From NCBI GenBank assembly GCA_031216915.1, contig CM062295.1, positions 180,062,927-180,126,926 of the forward strand: 64,000 nt of DNA, in the 5' to 3' direction. This DNA comes from Pictodentalium vernedei (Eukaryota; Mollusca; Scaphopoda; Dentaliida; Dentaliidae). The position numbers and the translations under genes are program-made. Shown here piece after piece: positions 1 to 12,300 of the stretch. Positions within the stretch are counted from its first letter, which is position 1. Every line of letters begins with the position of its first letter. A model generated the notes under the pieces. That model searched no databases and was not told the origin of the DNA. It worked only from the letters and a program-made list of their open reading frames with translations.

Positions 1-202
1 TAGTTTACAAAAGAGGTACACCTGTTGGGAAATTCAACATTTTTTGAGGAAACAATTTATCCCGGTTTTTCAAGTCTCCAAAATATAGTAGTGTGACATA
101 TATGAATGAAAAAAAACCCCACTCAGAATCATTTTGAGACCAATAACAACCCTGTAGCCCTACCTATAAATGAAAGAGGTTTAGTTTCATATAACTACTT
201 AC

Positions 203-301
203 CAGTGATAAAATTTGAATCTCGGCCTCCAACTTGGAGTTTTCAACAAAGTTTGTAAGGCACATGCCATATTAACAAAACCATAACACATCAAAAAGAA
301 C
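203..301 (-). CDS. KCC: KCC exon: TM10
   Basis: This 99-nt exon encodes [20 protein letters not shown] and then [12 protein letters not shown], with a tryptophan codon split at the donor. In KCCs the run [33 protein letters not shown] is TM10 and the following turn. The tyrosine of LMCY is retained; I recall it as one of the residues lining a chloride site in KCC1. The acceptor is TTTTTCCAG just above 301 and the donor is GTAAGT just below 203. Its first base finishes the methionine codon opened by the 13686-13860 exon. The remaining exons lie before base 1. Confidence 0.95.
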
Positions 302-3300
302 CTGGAAAAATATCGTAAAAAAGTTCATTAATTTGGCTTTTGAACAGCAGGGGTTTGATTACACTTATAAAATAAACTAAAATCAAGTTTGCATAGAGGG
401 AAAGATTTCAAAATGAACCTTTATGACCCCCATATAACTAATAACCTGCAGAAATAATGCTTTTGGTGGCATTTTAGTTCTTTGAATTTACATGAAAATG
501 GTCTGAAAGATCGTTTTCATGTAATTTAAGGAAATAACAAATATTGCAGCTGGGTAAGAAAAAAAAAACTGCAATAAATTAAAAACTGAAAAAAAATGAC
601 ACGTTTGGTACAGGCTCAATTCAAAATTCTGATCTGTTTTAACTGTTCTAAGGTGATTTAACATTTCACAACATATCATCCGTTGAGTGCAAAAAAGGCA
701 CCATCTAAAGCATTGCAGATGGAACCTTTTTGCACTCAAAGGATGATATCACCCGATTCAATCTCAATGGATAATTTAACACCTTAGCTAACATTATGGT
801 CATATCCAGATAGTGCAATTTACAAAAAATCATTCTCAAAGTTTTATTATATTTTTCCCTCAGAGCTCAGGGACAGGGCTTGACAATGACTTTACATGCC
901 CATATGGACAAGTTTTGAAATCTATCTGGTCAGACCATACTAGAATGAGCATGTCCATGGGACATTAATGCCCCTGCCCACATGCCCCTGTGCAGAATAT
1001 CCAAAACATTGAAAGTTTTGCATAATCAAAGGCCATAAGTAATGCCTTACCCACCTAATAAGCTGAAAGCAGATCTTGTCTTTTCTATTTGTAGTGATCA
1101 ATGAAAGTCTGAATGATGACATTCTGCCATAGGAAAGAAAAATCATTGTGCACAAATGAAAAAAATTAACAGTTTTCATTAAGTCTTTGTACAACTACAA
1201 GACTAACAGTGATTGTACGGCAATGGATGCCCCCGAACTATGACCTTGATCTATTACGTTGACCTCCATCGAACAAAAACAATTTTCTGCATGACACATC
1301 ATCTCCCCCTAAGCAACATGTATGCCAAGTTTCAACATAATCCAATGAATCATCTCAGAGTTATGGAGCAGACACAGAAATCTCCCTGATGGCCAAACAG
1401 ATGAATGGACGATTGGACGGAAATGACAGACACTATATGCACCCGAAAATTTGGGGGGGGGGGGGGGGGGGGGGATAAAAAAATAACTTTATTTTAACAC
1501 AATCAAGGGACATAACTTTTGAATTATGTGCATTAGAAATTTGAAAATTGAATCTGGCCTCATTCTTTAATGCTAAAACAAGCCAATCACTGAGCTGTGA
1601 CATCATTATCTGTCAGTTTCGTCTAAGTCATTCATTTTGCATGGAAAATATACATCATTAATTATTTATTGATGTTTAAGGTTACATATTTCTGCACAAA
1701 AGAATGTACCTCATACTCCTAATTTAAAATTTTTCTCAATTTATACTACCCGTTTTTTAAAGTTATTGCTCAGATATGGCAACCATGTTGGATTTGCCAG
1801 AAAGGAACCTTCCTGCAGTCACTAGTAATGCACCAAAAAAAATGGAGCCACTGGTCATTCTTTTTTAACGTTATTACATGGACAAGCAAAAATCACAAAA
1901 AAATCAAAAATGGCTGTCATGCTGGATATGCCAGATTGTTGATGACTAAAAGGAACAGTTTTATAGTAAAAAAAAAACTGGAATCATCAGTCACTCCTTT
2001 TAAAAGTTATTGTTCGGAAAAGCAGAAATTAAAAAAAATCCAAGATGGCTGCCCTGGTGGCCATGTTGGATTAGCAAGAATTCTGATTGGAGAAAGGAAC
2101 CTTTCTATAGTCAACAAAGATCAGATCCATGGGACATTCCTTCTTTAAGTTATTAAGAACCTTCTTGTGTCGACAAGCAAAAATCACAAAATCCAAGATG
2201 GCTGCCACGGTGACCATGCTGGATATGCCAGAACACTGATTATCGAACAGAACCTTCCACTGACCATACTCAACTTACCATAAAAATAGGATCCACTGGA
2301 CATAAAGTTTTCAAGTTACTGCATGTGCAAGAAAAAATCTTAAAAAATCCATGAAGGCTGCGCTGTTGGTATTGTTGCACATGCCAGAATGCTGTTTATA
2401 GAAAGGAACCCACCTCTAGTCATGATCAATCCACCATAAAAATTGGATCTGAATGGTATAGTGTTTTCCAGTTATGGCACAGACATGCAAAAACTAACAG
2501 ATGGATGGGTGGAGAGATGGATGGATATAGCGATACCCTAGTACTGACCATTCATATGAGTAGCCATATAAATACACAGAACGACACGCGTGTGTGAATG
2601 TATAAATTTTATAGTAAATTTCCTTTCTTATTATACCTACCGAAATTGTTTACAACAGGCTTGCACTACAGTGGAAGAACCTAACTCGGATAAAATACTC
2701 TCTATTTTAATCTTTCCCAAGATTTGGGAAAGAAAAGTGGTGTAAAAACACCACGAAAAAATAAGCCAAAACTGGGCCGAGTGCCATTGGCACACACCCA
2801 GTATGGGACGCTCTTCCATAGTACAAATCCACGACTTCCGTAACAGTGCGCAACGCATCAATTCGTCTTTCTTTTGATTCCGAACAACACAGGAGTTATG
2901 TGATCAGCGGGGAGGAAGGATTCTTACCCGAATAAGAAAACGGGAGGGCCTCCATGTAAACAATTTCGGTAGGTATAATAAGAGAGGAAATTTACTATAA
3001 AATTTATACTTCTTATCAACCTACCTCAATTGTTTACAACAGGCTGAATAGACAAAAGGTTGGAGGGAATCACATAACCAACCCACACATAACTCAATAG
3101 CACTGGGACAGTGGACAGAGGAAGAGATCCCTAGACCTATCAAACCATAGCATCACAAACATTAGAAAAGCCAATGAAAGATGAGGCGTATGGTGAAGTG
3201 CGACGCACAGACAGAAAGGGCAGTAACAGCACAAAGCTGGAACCGACCCTGAAAAAAGCTGAAAAGCTTTGATAGACAACATCCTGAGCCGAAGAAAGAG

Positions 3301-6300
3301 GGCCCCAAGGGTCTCTGTCGGCTCCTGCAACTGTCGCAGAGAAAAGGAGAATGTAGCATTTCTCCAGAAGGCTGCCAGTGTAACATCAGTCATCCGACAA
3401 CATGACAGAGTTATTATAAGAGGAAGACAATGCACGCACCTCGTGGCAGAAAAAACAATTGGTAATACAATCACCAGTAACTAGACGAGCGGAAGCTGCA
3501 CGAATAGCAAGACAAGTCCATCAAGAAATGGATGCAGGAGAGATCTGGCATGTGGGAAAACGCATATTCATCCAGGATAAAGGCGTGAACGCCCCCCACC
3601 CCCAAGCAGAGCAGCGCCCAAGAAAGTGACCATGTTGGAGTAAACTGCAAAGTCCTAGGCCTTTTCAAGGAAAAGCGCTGAACAAGCTTGGAGAGGCAAG
3701 GATAAGTGTCGAAACAATGCGGTATCACATAGGAAAAAATGTCTCCGAAGCATGGACAAGTACCCATTGCTGGAGACCCCCAGAAACAAACATATACCAG
3801 AAAACTCTGCAAGCAGTGTGATCGAAGGAGTGACAGAAGCAACAGAGTGATCGCACACCATCGACAGAAAAACCTTCCACTTAGCCACAGAGGCTAAACC
3901 AGTGGAGTGAGTGCCTCCTTGAAGAAAAGCAACTCCATTGCATGTCTCGAAAAACCACTACGGAGGAGACAGGACCCGATAAGAGACATGTGCGAAGGCA
4001 CAATGAAGTCGGGTCATCTTGAAAACCTCCCGGGTGACTTTGGCAAAGAAAGTCGCAAGGTAGAGGGAGACATGCCGGAACCGCCGCTAATAGAGAGCGG
4101 AGCAGATTGATCCACACCCACCGAAGCGACGGGTGTGATCGAAAGGATTCGACAACTGCAGGTTCATATCTGGGTGAGAACTTGAGGCGGAATCGGAACC
4201 GGTAGGAAGGCGTAGCCGACAAGACCATCCCAAAGGAGGGCCAGAGCGTCCATGGCGAAAGCCAGAGCATCTGGACACGGGGACACGAAAGTGTCCACCG
4301 GATGGTTCCAACTAGTCACAAGAGATCGATGGAACCGGCCATGTGGAGCATCCACCTGTTGGAAATGACCCTGCCCCAACGGGACAGGGAGTCGGCTAGG
4401 ACGTTCAGGCGACCGGGAATGTGACGAACAGCCACCCCGGCGTGGACATCCTGAGCGAGCAGCATAAGATCCCAAGCCAATTCGTACATTGGAACAGAGT
4501 GCGTGCTGCCCTGGTTCCGAATGTAAGCATCCACCGTCGAATGGTCGGACAACAGAAGGACCTGGCGAATCGACAGGTGAGGGATCCACTGCCTGAATCG
4601 CAGAAGAAGAGCAAGAAGCTCCTTCTGGTTGATGTGTAGAGCTGCATGATCCTGGTCCACCATCCCGTGAATGGAAAGACCTAGAGGATCCAGCGTCGCA
4701 CCCCATCCGAGATCGCTGGCATCTGCCGTCAGAACGCGATCGGACGTGGGTAAGTCCAACGGAACACCCTGCAAAAGCCACTGGACATCCGCCTAGAGGA
4801 GAAGGTGAGGATAAAGATAGTCTGGAAACTGAAGCACCAGATCCAGAAAATCTACATTCGGCCTCCAATGACTGAGCAGAAAGTGTTGGAGAGGTCTGAC
4901 ACGCAGCCGACCTAGAGGAATGAGATCCGTCACCGAACAGCAGAGACCGATTAGCCGGAGAAAACTCTGAGCCAGCGCGGATGTGGACTGGGACAGAGTC
5001 GGAGCAAAAGCTGAGAGAATCACAGCCTTGGCCTGGGGAACCGCCACCAAATTGTATTGTGTGCGGAAAGCCATCCCCAGATGATAAAACGACTGAGAAG
5101 GGACCAGGTCTGACGTCTCCTCGTTGACTCTGAAACGTAGCAACGTGAGCAAGCTCAACAGAGTGGCGACATCCGACTCCAGGAAGGCAGCATTGGAATG
5201 CCCCTGGAGGATATCGTCCAGATATGCCGAAGTAGTCACCCTGGACTGTGTGTGATGGAAAGCTATCACATGCGACATCAGTCTGATGAAGGACCAAGGA
5301 ACCAGGTTGAGGCCGAAAGGCATGGCCTTGAACTGGTAAACTCGCCCCAGAAAAATGAACCTGAGATACTTCCGTAACGCCCAATGAATCGGAACGTGAA
5401 AGTAAGCGTCTCGCAGGTCAAAGCTGGAAGCGAAATCTCCCTGGTGAATTGAACGGAGGACCGACCTGAAAGTCTCCATGCTGAACTTGGGAGCAATGAA
5501 AGACTAGTTCAGGAAACTCAGATCGAGAACCGGTCGGAGTCGGCCGTCCTTCTTCGGCACCAAGAACAGGCGGGAATAGAAACCCACTGACCTAATGTTC
5601 TTGATGACCTCAATCGCCCCCTTTGTCAGGAGATTGTCTATCTCCGTGGACAAAAGTTCCCGACGTAAAATGTCTGAAGGAACTGTGGTTGGAAAAGGCA
5701 CCCCGGACAGAGTGGAGTGCCGTCGGAAGGATATTTGCAGCCCGGACCAAACAACATCTAACATCCAAGGATCGGATGTGATGGTGGCCCACAGTCTGCA
5801 AACTCTGCTATCCTTCCTCCAACCTGGGACGAGTCGAGGTGAGGACCTTCATTGCGAACCCCGACGAGGCTCGCGAGAGGAGAAAACACCTCTACTGAAT
5901 GAAGAATCCTGGGAGTTCCCTCAAGACTGCCGACGCTTACCCTTACCCCTTGAGTAAGAAGTAGAAGCGGTGGCAGAAGGATCAGCCCCTTTTGCTTCAC
6001 AGAGGAAGCAGAGGGTACTTGTGAGGCTTGGAACGGCCCGTGACTACCCTAGAAGGCTGATCAAGCTGAAGAAACAGCAGCTGATCGTTGGAATGACGTA
6101 GGACGTCATCCCGGACCGTCAACACAGAATCATGGAAAAGTTGCGGACCTGCCAAAAAAGCAGATCGAAGAGTAGCGTACTGTTCCTCAGGAAGGGATCG
6201 GCCTGTGTCCCGCACAGAGTCCCTTCGAACTAACTCCAGATTAGCCGTGTTACAGGCATGCGTGTGAGTAAGATGCATGAGCGCCTTGGACAGCACACGC

Positions 6301-9300
6301 AAAGGAGCCTGTACCTCGTCGAATTTATCTGAAGGCAGATAAGCAGCAAAAGCTGAGACGACGTGATCGGAGAGAGAGAAAGCATACCAAGCATCTCTCT
6401 CGATAAGCCCAATGTGGACTCCAGAGTCATCATCGGAATGACGGCAGACTTGGACTTGGAAAGCCCGAGGGAATTGGAGTCCTGATCCAAAACCGTCAAA
6501 GTCTGGTAGACCGACGGATTGGCGGAATCGTAGGAACGATAACGTGCCGGAGGCAAAAAGGTGTCAACCCTGGTGAAGAACGGAGCCTTCATAGCCTTGG
6601 AACTTAGCTTGGAGTCCAAGGCTGAAAATGCTTCAACCAACTGTACCGAAGGGCACAGTCGAAGACACCCAGAAGCAGGTTGCTCCATAGACTGTTGGCG
6701 CGCGACCGATGATCGCGGCCTGGCTGACACTGTCGACTGGTTAGATGGTTTGAGATCCGGAAGGAACCCAAACACGAAATCAAGAGCTGCCCCCAAGTCC
6801 AAAGACTGCTGGCACTCGACATCAAGCATGTCTGACTCTTCCCCTGAGTCGGAAGACACATAGCCCATCGTGGGCAAACCAGCCGACGCCTCCCATGGTG
6901 TCGGAACACCAGGGGATCAGAAAGCGGTCTGTTTCCAATCCCGGGAGGCGGCGCCATAGGAGGCCCCTGGAAACCACTCGCTGCCTCGCTGGAAGCAACA
7001 GGAAGGCTCGTTGACAGAACCTGAGTGAGTAAGGAGAGGGCCTCCCTAAGCTCACTGCCCGTACTGGCCGGTTCGACAGGGGAACGAACCGGCAAAGTGG
7101 CTTCACCTCTGACCCTCTGAACCAGCGAAGGGTCACAATCCTCCAAAAGACCTGACGTGGGACGACGGGCGGCAGCCGAAAACGTCTGAAGGCAGACGTG
7201 TATAGGGGTGTGACACACCCCGAGGATCAACATAGCAGGAACTCATGAGAGTCACCGCTGACCTCTGCAGGGCAGAAGGACCAGGCTGCACAAAAGACTT
7301 TGGACCCCCAAAACTGGTCGTGTGGCCAGAATAAGTGGACGGAAACGCCACAGAGTTCATAGTGTCCCACTAAGAACAACCGAATCCAATGACAACTGTG
7401 GTGCTCGACGGCGCAGAGACCACAGGAGAGGGTCCAGCCGGCAGCCACTTCCAACTTCGGCGAGTTGAAGTCAGGGAAGGCTGAGGCTGATACCCCCACG
7501 TCTACACAACCAGACACCGCAGCAGACCACTGCAGGTATAAAACTACTGTGCTCAATGGCTGAGAGGACACAGTATGGGGTTCAGTCGGCAGCCCCATTT
7601 GACTTCCCCGAGTGGAAGTCTGGGAAGGCTGAGGCCGAAACCCCACAACCACACTACAGACATCCCTGCAGACCCTGGCAGGGAGAAGCCGAGGCCGGCT
7701 AAAAACGGTGCCCAATGACATTGTAGACGGAACAGCAGTAGCAGCAGATACGACGGGAGCTGTTGGAACTGGCGGAAAAGCGGAGAGAGCCACCAAGCTC
7801 GGCCTCCAAAGGAGGAGTCACAACCCTAGTGACAGCCTCAGATGTCGACTGGAGAGGGCGCATAGTCCCGGAACCAGGCATCTCTACACCAGAAAACCAA
7901 CAGCTCCCGCAGTATCCACCACGGTAAAACACTGCACATTCCCCACGGAAGGGGAATAACTCTCACCAGACATGGTCGAATCGGGAAGCCCCGAAACGAC
8001 AGCGGTCCCCACCCCCCGCTGGTGCGGGAGGAGCTGCACATCCCCCACGGAGGAGGAGCAATTCTCATCAGACGTGGTCGAATCGGGCAACCCAAAACGA
8101 AAGCATTCACCACCCCCCACGGGAGCGGGAGGAGCTGCACATCCCCCACGGAAGGGATCAAACTCACACCAGACATGGTCGAGTCGGGAGGCCCTGAAAT
8201 GACAGTGTCCCCCCCCCCCCCCCTGCAGCTGCGGGAGGAGCTGCACATCCCCCATGGAGGGGGTAAACTCACATCAGACGTGGTCGAGTCAGGAGGCTCC
8301 CGAAACGACTGCATTCCACACCACCCGCGGGTGCGGACGAAACGGACACGAGAACGCACCAATGGCGAGGGCAAAAGGAATTGCCCTAAAGGAACCGAAC
8401 TGGAAAGAACAGAGGTGAGAGCAGTAGGAAAAAAAGGTGAACTCAACAGAAACAGAAAGTAGAAGAACACCCTCAACTACGAGAGAAGGTGGCAGAACCC
8501 AGACGGCCGTCACCTACTCCAATAAAATTTTTTATCAACAGAAAAAATTCATTGTCGAATCGCGATGACACGATGTCGCAAAACATTCGCGAAAACGGAA
8601 TAGTAATTAATAAACAATGAGAATGTGGTTGAAAATATAAACGAGAATATATAAAACAAAGTCCTGTTATTATACGATCTTCAGATCCATAATTCCAGTC
8701 ACAGGAAAACCATTATCCACGAGTTGAATTATCACTGTTTCATAATGCATATGGCAGAAACACATCCTGCTCGTGCTTCGGATAGAAAAGGAATGACGAA
8801 TTGATGCATTGCGCACTGTTTCGGAAGTCGTGGATTTGTACTATGGAAGAGCGTCCCATATTGGGTGTGCACCGATGGCACTCGGCCCAGTTTTGGCTTA
8901 TTTTTTCGTGGTGTTTTTACACCACTTTTCTTTTCCAAATCTTGGGAAAGATTAAAATAGAGAGTATTTTATCCGAGTTAGGTTCTTCCACTGTAGTGCA
9001 AGCCTGTTGTAAACAATTGAGGTAGGTTGATAAGAAGGGTTAATCGATATGGCACTTGTGTTACAAGCCTTCACGCCTATAAAACAATTATTAGGAGGAC
9101 ACTTAGCAATACATTTGACACCTATCAACAAAAAGAACACATTTTATCAAAAACTAAATTTACGAGGGGAACCTGTGTTACTATTTCGTCGTCAGAGTTC
9201 CAATGTGTTCTATGTGCCTACTGGCACATATAATACATTGTCACTCAGGGGACGATTTTTAGCTATCGTTAGCGATTCAGATTGTAATTGCAGTGCACAA

Positions 9301-12300
9301 TTTGTGGAACTTAGGGGACGCTTTCAGGTCTATAAAAAAATCCAATTATAAGAAGAACACTCAGCAATTCATTTGACAACTATCAACAAAAAAACCCCAC
9401 ATTTTATCACCAACCAAATTTGTGAGAAGAACCTGTGTTACTATTTCGTCCCCTGAGTTTCAAAGTGTTCTATGTGCCTACTGGCACATAGAACACATTG
9501 GAATCAGGAGACGATTTTCAGTTATCTCTAGCGATTCAAATTGTAATTGCACTGCACGATTTGTATAAAATTCCAATGAAATTTCATTTCTATTTAAAAG
9601 TAGTCTGTCAACGATTTCCGTTCCGTACATATGTGCAGAACAGATTTTCATTTTCCGCACGGTTTGGTGGTGATGAAGATGAGGATTTCATAGAACAGGC
9701 GTGTAATAAAAACTGTTGAATTTCATTTCTGTGAACCCAGGGACTTGGCTTTAACAAACTTGAATCTCCCCCTCCTCCCCCCCTCTCCCCCCAAGGATGC
9801 TGCATACCAAATAGCAAAACATTCCGACTGCTGGATCTGAAGAAGAAGATTTTTAAAGAAAATTCCTCATTTTGAACTAAGTTACAATTCGAGCTCCCAC
9901 AATGAGCCCAAATGTGGACCTAGGGACATGGCTTGAACAAACTTGAATCTTACCCCCCTAAGGATGCTGCATAAAAAATATCAAAAGCATTCATCTGCTG
10001 GATCTGAAGAAGATTTTTAAAGAAAATTTCTCATTTTGAACTAAGTTGTCATTCGGGCTCCCATAGTGAGCCCAAATATGAACCAAGGGACTTGGTTTGA
10101 ACAAACTTGAATCTCAGCCCCCTAAGGTTGCTGCATGCCACATATCAAAACATTCTGACTGCTGAATCTGAAGAAGAAGATTTTTAAAGAAAAAATCCTC
10201 ATTTCGAACTAAGTTACAATTCAAGCTCCCACAGTGAGCCCAAATATGGACCTAGGGACATGGCTTGAGCAAACTTGAATCTCACCGCCCTAAGGATGCT
10301 GCATACCAAATATCAAAACATTCCGATTGCTGGATCTGAAGAAGATTTTTAAAGAAAATTCCTCATTTTGAACTAAGTTATAATTCAGGCTACCACAGTG
10401 AGCCCAAATATGAACCCTGGGACTTATTTTGAACACACTTGAATCTCATCCCCCTAAGCATGCTGCATACCCAATGTAAAAGATTCTGCCTGCTGGATCT
10501 TGAGAAGAAGATTTTTAAAGAAATTTGCTTGAAATGCACTAAGTTCAAATTTGGGCTCCTATACTGAGCCCAAATATGAACACAGGGGGCCAATTTGAAC
10601 AAACTTGAATCAGATCCATCCCACAATGTTGCATACCAAATATCAAAAGATTCTGCCTGCTGGATCATGAAAAGAAGATTTTTTAAGAAATTTGCCTGAA
10701 ATGCACTAAGTTTGAATTCAGGCTTTTATACTGAGCCCAAATATGGATCCAGGGGGCCGATTTGAACAAACTTGAATCAGATCCACCCCACAATGTTGCG
10801 TACCAAATATCAAAAGATTCTGCTTGCTGGATCTTGAGAAGAAGATTTTTTAAGAAATTTGCCTGAAATGCACTAAGTTCGAATTTGGGCTTCTATAGTG
10901 AGCCCAAATATGAATCCAGGGGGCCGATTTGAACAAACTTGAATCAGACCCATACCAAGATGCTGCATACCAAGTATCAAAAGATTCTGCTCACTGGTTC
11001 TGGAGAAGAAGATTTTTTAATAATTTTTCTATAATTCATATGGTGCTATCAGAGTTATGCCCAATACAGAGCCCCCAAGGGACGTGGCCATTTCATTTGA
11101 ACAAACATGAACTGCCATATAGTAATGAACATCCACATGAAGTTTCGTGAAAATCTGACCAGTGGTATCTTCGGAGAAGTCGTTTGAAAAATGTTCACAA
11201 CGCCGGATGACGGACGGCCAGTGATAAGTTAAGCTCCCTTCGATGAGCTAAAAATCTGCCAAATGAAACTAAAGTTATCATGTGAAATGAATATGGAGGT
11301 ATGGAAAGATGAACAGGGATAACACTTAATGCTCCCTTTACATAAATGTGCAGGGGCATAAAAATCACTTTCTCTGTAAGTGATTCACAGCATTTTCTCC
11401 CTCCACTTCCTATGCAAAATATGTGTGTCTCATGTGAGAAGGCCATGTGAGATAGATATCTATCTCACATGACCCACGTGACCAGCTTACTAGCATATTT
11501 AATGAGCGCAAGATTATTCAATCATCGCACTTTCTTCTGTAAACAAACACCATGGTGTCACGTTTCGAAAATATTAGCAGATGAATGTTTGTTAATGAAA
11601 ATAGAAACAAGAGGCCCCGGGGAAGGGGGGGGGGGGGGGGGACCTGAGGGCACTCACCTGACATGGTAGTCTAAATATCAAACCTGGGACTTGACTTGAA
11701 TATGCTGCATACGCCCCTCCTAAGAAAAGCATATACCAACTAGATGAAGCGATTGTGCCCACACAATACACAGGATTTTCCTTCTATTTTCAGTTCCTTT
11801 ACTTTTACGTCCCAAAATAGAGATAAACGCATTAAAGCAGATTTTTTTTTATTTTTGTTCGGAAATTTTCGAAGTCCCAAACAAAATATTTTCAGCCTAA
11901 ATTTTTTTTTTTCTTCCTAAAATTGACCAAAACGCATAAAAAAACAAAAAACTAATTTCCGGATTTTGGACCCACCCCACCCCCAAATTTTCAGTGTTAA
12001 AAAAAACTTTCCGGCTTTTGGTCCAAAATATTCTAAGTCCCACCCGGACTCTTGAACAAACATGAATCTCACCCCCCTAAGGATGCTGCATACCAAATAT
12101 CAAGATTCTTATTGGTATATCTGAAGAAGAATATTTTTGAAGAAAATTCCTCACACTGCACTAATTTAAACATTTGGGCTCCCATAGAGAGCCCAAATAT
12201 GGACCCAGGGAATTGATTTCAATAAACATGTGAAACAATCTTCCAAAGATGCTATATGTGAAATTTGAAAGCTTTTGGAGCAGTGGTTTGGGAGAAAAGT

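Larger units (their letters stand above)
2603..9038 (-). mobile_element. DIRS-type tyrosine-recombinase retrotransposon (fossil)
   Basis: A 6.4-kb element on the minus strand with classic DIRS layout: inverted terminal repeats at both ends, an internal complementary region near the 3-prime end, and coding regions in the order gag-like, reverse transcriptase, RNase H, tyrosine recombinase. The internal complementary region reads as the reverse complement of the left outer end followed by that of the right outer end, which DIRS elements use to close a circle before recombinase-driven insertion. As expected for the group there are no LTRs, integrase or target duplication. The coding part is spread over several frames with several breaks, so this copy looks dead. 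It sits in the same orientation as the host gene. Confidence 0.88.

Noticed and set aside
7385-8330. Repeated short blocks considered as a CRISPR array
   Set aside because: The units are ~102 and ~165 bp without short repeats and unique spacers, lie in a eukaryotic DIRS element, and have no cas genes nearby.
9049-9351. 100-codon plus-strand ORF next to the DIRS element
   Set aside because: It covers one of two tandem ~260-bp hairpin repeats, and the second copy does not keep the frame.
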